Positions 8,227 through 12,596 of a DNA stretch of 12,596 nt are shown in pieces (within the stretch, counting starts at the first letter, position 1; the number at the start of each line of letters is the position of its first letter). The notes under the pieces were generated by a model that did no database searches, was not told where the DNA came from, and saw nothing but the letters and a program-made list of their open reading frames with translations. Where the stretch lies: contig JBKGZD010000071.1 in NCBI GenBank assembly GCA_046545795.1, positions 1 to 12,596 on the forward strand. Reading direction: 5' to 3'. This DNA comes from JAGXLC01 sp046545795 (GTDB lineage: Bacteria; Bacteroidota; Bacteroidia; Bacteroidales; UBA12077). Made by a program: the position numbers and the translations under genes.

Positions 8227-8260
8227 ATTGACAAAAACAATTTATCAATAGATGCTACTA

Positions 8261-8974
8261 TTATTTGTCATTCTCCTTTATCATGTTTGTCATCTCCATC
8301 ATATTCATGATTATTTCAGCCATTTGTTCAAAAGAAAAAGTGGTAACATTAAAAATAACATCATAAAGCGTATTATCAAATTCTTTCCCAGCTATGTCTC
8401 TTTTAAAATCAGCTCTTTTTTTGTCTATATCTTCAACATGACTTTTGGCCTCTTTTACTTTTGAGTAATCAAATCTTTTCTTTATCTCTTCCACCCTCCA
8501 CTGAAATGGAGCAATAAGTCTCACATGCAGCGACTGTCCTATGTCCCTGGTTATTATCTCACCTCCTCTGCCCAAAATAATGACATTCCCTTTGAGTGCA
8601 AAAGTGTATATCATTTTTTTTATGGTATTTCTTATCATTCTGTCACTTTTATAGTATTTGGTGGATAAAGCTCCTAAAATTTCATCAATATCACTTTTTT
8701 TCTCGTATTTAAAAACATATTCGATTTCAGAGGTATCCATTTCAAGTTCATGGGCAGCTTGTTCTAAAATCTCCTTACTTACTACTTTCCACTTTCCTTT
8801 TACAGTATCTCCAAGTTTAGATTCATTCAGCAGAAAAGCAAGTTTTTGGGCAAGAAATTTTCCGGAACAACCAAAGTCACGTGAAATAGTAACTACAGGT
8901 CCCGGTTCACCATAATTTTTATGTTTATCTTGTTCTTTATGCCTCTCTTCGAGATATTTGTGCAGAATATTCAT
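8261..8974 (-). CDS. Cytidylate kinase-like family protein
   Basis: 237 residues from the ATG at 8974. After an N-terminal helix (MNILHKYLEERHKEQ), the segment VVTISRDFGCSGK (27-39) is the P-loop-like signature of the cytidylate kinase-like family (AAA_26 type), with Lys39 as the likely nucleotide-binding lysine. A GNVIILGRGGEII segment in the middle and a DYSK/HVEDIDKKRADF lid-like region are also typical. Family members resemble nucleoside monophosphate kinases, but their substrate is mostly unproven, so Cmk activity should not be assumed. An alternative TTG start at 9040 adds 22 mostly hydrophobic residues and is less likely: the family usually begins near the helix before the P-loop and an ATG is available. 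The GPP34 gene ends 130 bases upstream on the same strand. Confidence 0.8.
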   Translation of the reverse strand: MNILHKYLEERHKEQDKHKNYGEPGPVVTISRDFGCSGKFLAQKLAFLLNESKLGDTVKGKWKVVSKEILEQAAHELEMDTSEIEYVFKYEKKSDIDEILGALSTKYYKSDRMIRNTIKKMIYTFALKGNVIILGRGGEIITRDIGQSLHVRLIAPFQWRVEEIKKRFDYSKVKEAKSHVEDIDKKRADFKRDIAGKEFDNTLYDVIFNVTTFSFEQMAEIIMNMMEMTNMIKENDK

Positions 8975-9104
8975 AATAATAACAATTAAAAAATAAACAG
9001 TATAAATTTCCAATTTAATAAAAAAACGTGCATTATGCAATTTATATTACCATGAGAACAAAAGAGAGAAGGAAGGCAAGAATATAAAAGTGAGTGTAAA
9101 ATAG

Positions 9105-9788
9105 TTAAATAGTTTCTTTGTCAATTGAAGCTTTTATAGCAGCGGACGTAGAAGCAGTTATCACGACAGCGCAAACTTCTTTGATCGTCACATGAATAAA
9201 AGAACTGGTATCAAAATCTTTTGTTAATTCATCAATCCTTTTCTTTCCTTTCTTGTACTCAGAGCGGGAAGAGAATAAAACACGGGTTAATTTTGTAGAT
9301 TCAAGCAAACTAAAAAGCATAAGACTTTTTGCATTAACCTTTTCTTCCCCATCTACTATACGCCTAAGTTTATTATGTAACTCCAGTACAGGCGTTAAGT
9401 CCTCAACAGGATAAATGGTATACGGGAACAAACCCAAAAATTTTCTTCTTTCCCGGGTTAAAATTCCCTTGTGAATAAGGCTATCGAACAAATCAATTCG
9501 CATTTCTCTCCACTTAGAAGCCAAGCGATTGACCCAGTATTTTACTTTTCGGTTTTTACGGGAAGAATAAATATAGCTTAGCATCCGATCAATATAATCC
9601 ACCCCCAGAGGAGTATTATCAACGACGTAAACCCGTCGCTTCTTTATCTCAATTTTATTGGTAATAGCAAGTTTCATAAGGGTTGCTCCTGCAAGACCAT
9701 GATTAATCGCCAGAGGATCTGTGAGAAACTTCCCTTTTTTACTATCAAGAGCCAATAGAAGAAAACTTTCAATAAGATTCAACTCCAT
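9105..9788 (-). CDS. GPP34 (GOLPH3-like) family phosphoprotein
   Basis: 227 residues, covering the GPP34 domain end to end. Recognisable family features are the opening LIESFLLLALD-KKGKF (5-21), HGLAGATLMKLAITNKIEI (30-48), NTPLGVDYIDRML (58-70), and the segment LTRERRKFLGLFPYTIYPVED (110-130), which matches the family pattern of a basic stretch followed by LGLFP. In eukaryotes GOLPH3 binds phosphatidylinositol-4-phosphate at Golgi membranes; the role of bacterial homologues is largely unknown and membrane association is only an analogy. It has no signal peptide and a basic middle region. The gene lies 101 bases downstream of dinB and 130 bases upstream of the kinase-like gene, all on the minus strand, so an operon is possible. 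Confidence 0.8.
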   Translation of the reverse strand: MELNLIESFLLLALDSKKGKFLTDPLAINHGLAGATLMKLAITNKIEIKKRRVYVVDNTPLGVDYIDRMLSYIYSSRKNRKVKYWVNRLASKWREMRIDLFDSLIHKGILTRERRKFLGLFPYTIYPVEDLTPVLELHNKLRRIVDGEEKVNAKSLMLFSLLESTKLTRVLFSSRSEYKKGKKRIDELTKDFDTSSFIHVTIKEVCAVVITASTSAAIKASIDKETI

Positions 9789-9823
9789 ATCTATCCGTCC
9801 GTTTAAAGTACTGATTAATAATG

Positions 9824-9849
9824 TAAAGATATAAAATATCCGAATGCAA
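9824..9849 (-). promoter_or_regulatory. Weak candidate promoter for the GPP34 gene
   Basis: On the minus strand TATCTTTA (9824-9831) matches the -7 consensus with one mismatch, and TTG (9847-9849) could serve as -33. The 15-base spacer is short. If real, GPP34 has its own promoter in addition to read-through from dinB. Confidence 0.25.
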
Positions 9850-9889
9850 CGAACATCTCATAATAATCATATAAAAAGCAAAAGGATCT

Positions 9890-11047
9890 TCACCCAATCA
9901 TTTTCTTACCTCCTGCACGCCCTATAGCATAAGTTCCATAGCGGTTTCTTATTGCATCCATTGCCTGATAAAGGTTTACTGTGCGGGTATTATCCTCAAA
10001 AAGATTCAATTGCTGAGTACCACCCACAAGTTTGCTGAATTTCACTCCCAGCAGCCTAATCAACATCCGCCGGGAATACAATCTATAAAATAAATCGCTG
10101 GCTGTTTCAAGTAATATATGATCAAAAGCTGTATAAGGAATGCTTTTCTGGATGGTTTGTGTATCATAATTCGAATACCGTATTTTTACCACCACACAAG
10201 CTGTAAGTTTATTTTCACGGCGCAACCTATAAGCAAGCGATTCTACCATAGAAGTTAATACCTGGTGTAACTTTCGCATATCAATTGTATCGCGTTCAAA
10301 AGTACGTTCCAGGCTTATAGATTTTCGCCGGGAATAAGGTTTTACAGGAGTATCATCAATCCCATTAGCCTTTTTCCACAAAACAAGTCCATTCTTACCC
10401 AACACATTTTCCATCATCTCCATAGGGAGTTCACGCAAAGTTTTAATATTTCGGACACCCATCGAACGCAATAAATAGTAGGTCTTGTCACCAATCATAG
10501 GTATCTTGCGAATCGACAGAGGGGACATGAACGGCCTGACAAGCTGTGAAGGAACTTGTATATGTCCCTCAGGTTTAGCTTCTCCGGTAGCAATTTTTGA
10601 AACGGTTTTATTGACGGACAGGCCAAAAGAAACAGGTAAACCGGTGTGTTTCCGGATAGAATCCTTCAACGCCCAGGCCCACTTCATAGTTCCAAAGAAT
10701 CGTTCCATCCCGGTAAGGTCAATATAATGCTCGTCGATAGAAGCCTTTTCATATAATGGAGATTCTTCCCTTATGATATCTGTCACCAAATCGGAATAGC
10801 GACTGTAAAGATCCATGTCACCCCGAATCACAATGGCATCATTACAAAGCTGACGAGCCATACGCATCGGCATAGCTGAATGCACCCCATATTTGCGGGC
10901 CTCATAACTACAACCAGCGACCACCCCTCTGTCTGAAAGCCCCCCAATAATCACAGGTTTTCCATGTAAACGAGAATTATTCAGTCGCTCTACCGACACA
11001 AAAAAAGAATCCATATCCATATGAACAATAGATCGTTCCTCTATCAT
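9890..11047 (-). CDS. dinB: DNA polymerase IV (Y-family translesion polymerase)
   Basis: 385 residues from the ATG at 11047. The catalytic motif VHMDMDSFF (8-16) supplies Asp11 and steric-gate Phe16; ASIDEHYIDLTG supplies Asp105 and Glu106, the other metal ligands. The fingers signature AGCSYEARKYGVHSAMPM (44-61), the thumb and the little finger all follow. A sliding-clamp-binding motif QLNLF is at 346-350, shortly before the C-terminus. It carries out error-prone synthesis past DNA damage. A longer reading from an ATG at 11074 adds nine residues, but that codon overlaps the predicted -7 box and Y-family proteins begin just before the catalytic motif, so 11047 is preferred. The gene is divergent from a LexA-like regulator and its promoter carries a dyad operator, so damage-inducible control is likely. 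Confidence 0.95.
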   Translation of the reverse strand: MIEERSIVHMDMDSFFVSVERLNNSRLHGKPVIIGGLSDRGVVAGCSYEARKYGVHSAMPMRMARQLCNDAIVIRGDMDLYSRYSDLVTDIIREESPLYEKASIDEHYIDLTGMERFFGTMKWAWALKDSIRKHTGLPVSFGLSVNKTVSKIATGEAKPEGHIQVPSQLVRPFMSPLSIRKIPMIGDKTYYLLRSMGVRNIKTLRELPMEMMENVLGKNGLVLWKKANGIDDTPVKPYSRRKSISLERTFERDTIDMRKLHQVLTSMVESLAYRLRRENKLTACVVVKIRYSNYDTQTIQKSIPYTAFDHILLETASDLFYRLYSRRMLIRLLGVKFSKLVGGTQQLNLFEDNTRTVNLYQAMDAIRNRYGTYAIGRAGGKKMIG

Positions 11048-11067
11048 AATCAATTCTTTAAAAGTGT

Positions 11068-11099
11068 TAAACATATATTTTGATTAATTTTTAATCAAA
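11068..11099 (-). promoter_or_regulatory. dinB promoter
   Basis: On the minus strand TTTG (11096-11099) and TATGTTTA (11068-11075) are separated by exactly 20 bases, a Bacteroidota -33/-7 pair with one -7 mismatch. Transcription would begin near 11062, about 15 bases before the ATG at 11047. The spacer is largely filled by operator 1. Confidence 0.6.
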
Positions 11100-11101
11100 A
11101 T
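11077..11101. promoter_or_regulatory. Operator 1: perfect 11-base inverted repeat over the dinB promoter
   Basis: ATTTTGATTAA (11077-11087), a TTT spacer, and TTAATCAAAAT (11091-11101) form a perfect dyad centred at 11089. Its core GATTAA-N3-TTAATC spans 11082-11096. It covers the spacer and the -33 of the dinB promoter, an ideal position for a repressor. The divergent XRE-S24 protein is the obvious candidate ligand; binding is inferred. Confidence 0.65.
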
Positions 11102-11104
11102 TTA

Positions 11105-11119
11105 GATTATAAATTAATC
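11105..11119. promoter_or_regulatory. Operator 2: second dyad GATTAT-N3-TTAATC
   Basis: This site has the same 6-3-6 layout as the core of operator 1, with one arm mismatch. Its centre (11112) is 23 bases from that of operator 1, about two helical turns. It lies between the two -33 elements, just upstream of the regulator promoter, so a repressor here could act on both genes. Confidence 0.6.
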
Positions 11120-11124
11120 ATTTT

Positions 11125-11156
11125 TTTGTAAAAAAAGAAGATTTAAATTATATTTA
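11125..11156 (+). promoter_or_regulatory. Promoter of the XRE-S24 regulator gene
   Basis: TTTG at 11125-11128 and TATATTTA at 11149-11156 are separated by exactly 20 bases, the same design (and same -7 mismatch) as the divergent dinB promoter. Transcription would begin near 11162, with a leader of about 42 bases containing a GGAAAG stretch some 20 bases before the ATG at 11204. Confidence 0.55.
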
Positions 11157-11203
11157 TATAAAATTTTACATACTCCTTAGGAAAGTTTCAAACAATACTA
11201 TGT

Positions 11204-11998
11204 ATGTACTTTAGTCAAAACATAAAATTACTCCGGAAACGCAAAAAGAAAACCCAGGACGATGTGTCCCGTGCGATAAACATAAAACGCTCAACTTACA
11301 GTGGTTATGAAAACGCAGTGGCTCAGCCCGGAATGGAAGCACTGGTATCTTTGTCGGATTATTTTAATGTGGCAATTGATACGCTCTTAAAAGCAGACTT
11401 GTCTGCCCTGGGCGAAAGTCAGCTCTCACAGCTAGAAAGAGGATATGATGTTTACTTAAAAGGCAGCAAGCTAAGAATATTAGCCACCACGGTAGACAAA
11501 CATAATGAAGACAACATTGAATTAGTGCCAGAGAAAGCCAAAGCAGGATATCAAAGGGGTTTTGCAGATCCTGAGTTTATACGGGAATTACCAACATTCC
11601 AGCTTCCATTTTTATCAAAAGAAAAAAAGTACCGAACCTTCCAGATTAGTGGCGATTCAATGCTTCCAATTCCCGAGGGTTCTTACATCACAGGTGAATT
11701 TATCCAAAACTGGATGGAGATTAAAGATGGAGAAGCTTGCATCATACTTACACTTAATGAAGGGATTGTTTTTAAAATTGTAGAAAACCAGCTTGCAAAG
11801 CAAAACATCTTAAAAGCCCATTCTCTGAATCCTCTTTATAAGCCATACGATATCCATATTGACGACATCAAAGAAATATGGAAGTTCAAGAACTACATTA
11901 GCAATGAATTGCCGCAACCGGAAATCCCCCAGGATGAAGTTATAAGAAAGATACACAATCTCCAGCGAGAAGTATCAAACCTAAAAAAGAAGTTGTAA
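11204..11998 (+). CDS. XRE-S24 (LexA-like) self-cleaving transcriptional regulator
   Basis: 264 residues. An XRE-type helix-turn-helix domain fills about 8-62 (TQDDVSRAINIKRSTYSGYE). A LexA/UmuD-type S24 peptidase domain fills about 105-235. The self-cleavage site is probably Ala114-Gly115 in KAKAGYQRGF. The nucleophile is Ser152 in ISGDSMLP, and the general base is Lys191 in GIVFKIVEN. The Ser-Lys distance (39) and the site-Ser distance (38) are close to those of LexA. Such proteins repress DNA-damage or phage genes and cleave themselves when RecA filaments form. The last 20 or so residues form a possible short coiled coil (RKIHNLQREVSNLKKKL), an extension LexA lacks. It is divergent from dinB, with two dyads in between. 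A phage-type repressor is an alternative, but no phage genes are nearby. Confidence 0.9.
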   Translation: MYFSQNIKLLRKRKKKTQDDVSRAINIKRSTYSGYENAVAQPGMEALVSLSDYFNVAIDTLLKADLSALGESQLSQLERGYDVYLKGSKLRILATTVDKHNEDNIELVPEKAKAGYQRGFADPEFIRELPTFQLPFLSKEKKYRTFQISGDSMLPIPEGSYITGEFIQNWMEIKDGEACIILTLNEGIVFKIVENQLAKQNILKAHSLNPLYKPYDIHIDDIKEIWKFKNYISNELPQPEIPQDEVIRKIHNLQREVSNLKKKL

Positions 11999-12002
11999 AG
12001 AA

Positions 12003-12042
12003 AATGGTTGTGTTTCGGGAACCAAAACCATTACATTTTTTT
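12003..12042 (+). terminator. Probable intrinsic terminator of the XRE-S24 gene
   Basis: Arms AATGGTT (12003-12009) and AACCATT (12026-12032) enclose a 16-base loop able to form an inner GTT/AAC pairing. Seven T follow at 12036-12042. It begins 5 bases after the regulator stop. The stem is modest. Confidence 0.5.
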
Positions 12043-12120
12043 AGTCGTGGATATCAAAATTTTATTCCTGCTGTGACTTTTTCTTGAACTTCCAAAAGAT
12101 TCAATTCTCTGAGCAGAAGG

Positions 12121-12148
12121 CTTGATGAAAAAATAATGTTTTATCAAG
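12121..12148. other. Imperfect hairpin between convergent genes
   Basis: CTTGATGAAAA at the left can pair with TTTTATCAAG (12139-12148) with one bulged G. It lies 15 bases beyond the stop of the minus-strand LiaF-like gene, but no T-tract follows on that strand, so its role as a terminator is uncertain. Confidence 0.3.
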
Positions 12149-12163
12149 AATATGAAATACTTT

Positions 12164-12596
12164 TTATACGCTTTTAATCTCACCTCCTCCAAAAATAGCT
12201 ATCCCTTTCACAATCAAAATTTTTTCATTCTTTTGGTTTTCATCAGAAATATATTGGCGCTTATCTTCAAAGCCTCCTAAAATAGCTGTGATATCAACTT
12301 TAACCTGCCAGTTGCGGGGAACTATAATTGTTGCTCCACCAAAAAGCGTGAACATGTCAAGAACATTCTCACCTTGCGCCAATTCTGCATCAGAAAGATT
12401 AACTGTGGAACCACCCAAAATAGATGTTATCTTTCCTCCTCTGAAAGAATGGGAGGTTATACGCCTGTCATTACCCCCAAGAATAGCAATATCATCAATA
12501 TAATCTTTACCATAACCTTCTTTAGGTTGTTTTTCCGAATAACCAAGAGATTTAATAACAATTACCACCCCTATTGCAATAAATACAACAGGCAGG
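12164..12596 (-). CDS. LiaF-like membrane-anchored protein, C-terminal part (truncated by window edge)
   Basis: The frame is open to the window edge. The visible end begins with the end of a membrane helix (LPVVFIAIGVVIVIK), so the GTG at 12568 is not the true start. The soluble part has five GG turns within I/F-L/F-GG motifs (such as IAILGG, TSILGG, FTLFGG, TAILGG, IAIFGG), spaced about 21-29 residues apart. This is the hallmark of the LiaF C-terminal domain, a short beta-helix. LiaF proteins act in cell-envelope stress sensing in Firmicutes; in Bacteroidota, proteins with membrane helices followed by this domain are common but little studied. It is convergent with the XRE-S24 gene and shows no functional link to it. 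Family call is fairly confident, function unknown. Confidence 0.75.
   Translation of the reverse strand, partial: LPVVFIAIGVVIVIKSLGYSEKQPKEGYGKDYIDDIAILGGNDRRITSHSFRGGKITSILGGSTVNLSDAELAQGENVLDMFTLFGGATIIVPRNWQVKVDITAILGGFEDKRQYISDENQKNEKILIVKGIAIFGGGEIKSV

Noticed and set aside
8975..9040. Longer form of the cytidylate kinase-like protein starting at 9040
   Set aside because: It needs a TTG start and adds a hydrophobic stretch not expected for this cytoplasmic family; the ATG at 8974 fits better.
9813..9818. GATTAA half-site upstream of GPP34 as a third operator
   Set aside because: No TTAATC partner at the right spacing; the same hexamer occurs by chance at other places in this AT-rich window (for example near 589 and 4089).
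10485..10727. 80-residue plus-strand frame inside dinB
   Set aside because: Antisense to conserved dinB sequence, with no domain or promoter of its own.
11204..11998. XRE-S24 gene as a prophage repressor
   Set aside because: No integrase, Cro-like, structural or lysis genes are nearby, and the divergent partner is a chromosomal-type dinB.

Overview
The window looks like a chromosomal segment of an AT-rich member of the Bacteroidota. Three things support this: a protease with a type IX secretion (T9SS) C-terminal sorting domain and GEVED modules; several promoter-like sites of the Bacteroidota kind (-33 TTTG or TTG, -7 TAnnTTTG); and weak or absent Shine-Dalgarno sequences. The secreted protease is very rich in Asp and Glu, which hints at a saline or marine habitat. 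The exact lineage is inference.

Left part (1-3914): a divergent, truncated EamA-type transporter gene (minus strand) faces a plus-strand run. That run holds a lipoprotein of the peptide-binding SBP_bac_5 family, a sugar kinase of the N-acetylglucosamine kinase/BadF type that overlaps it by 4 bases (ATGA), and an orphan LytTR response regulator. The coupled pair suggests salvage of peptides and amino sugars, perhaps cell-wall fragments, but no permease or histidine kinase is present.

Centre (3915-8240): a 321-base regulatory gap holds three TTATYAACA 9-mers at an exact 11-base period, a hairpin with a T-tract and a promoter-like site. It precedes a 1308-residue S8 serine protease laid out as signal peptide, propeptide, catalytic domain, PKD, (GEVED-FN3)x2, GEVED, T9SS tail. 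A strong bidirectional terminator follows.

Right part (8261-12042): three minus-strand genes (cytidylate kinase-like, GPP34/GOLPH3-like, DNA polymerase IV) lie opposite a divergent XRE-S24 (LexA-like) self-cleaving regulator. The 130-156 base control region between dinB and the regulator holds two matching dyads (GATTAW-N3-TTAATC, centres 23 bases apart). The region also has two divergent promoters of identical design. One dyad sits across the -33 element and spacer of the dinB promoter. The most economical reading is a locally controlled SOS-like unit in which the regulator represses dinB and probably itself until DNA damage triggers self-cleavage. The GPP34 and kinase genes may be transcribed with dinB, but the gaps of 101 and 130 bases leave this open.

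Right edge (12164-12596): a truncated membrane-anchored LiaF-like protein. No rRNA, tRNA, CRISPR array, insertion sequence or obvious prophage was seen.
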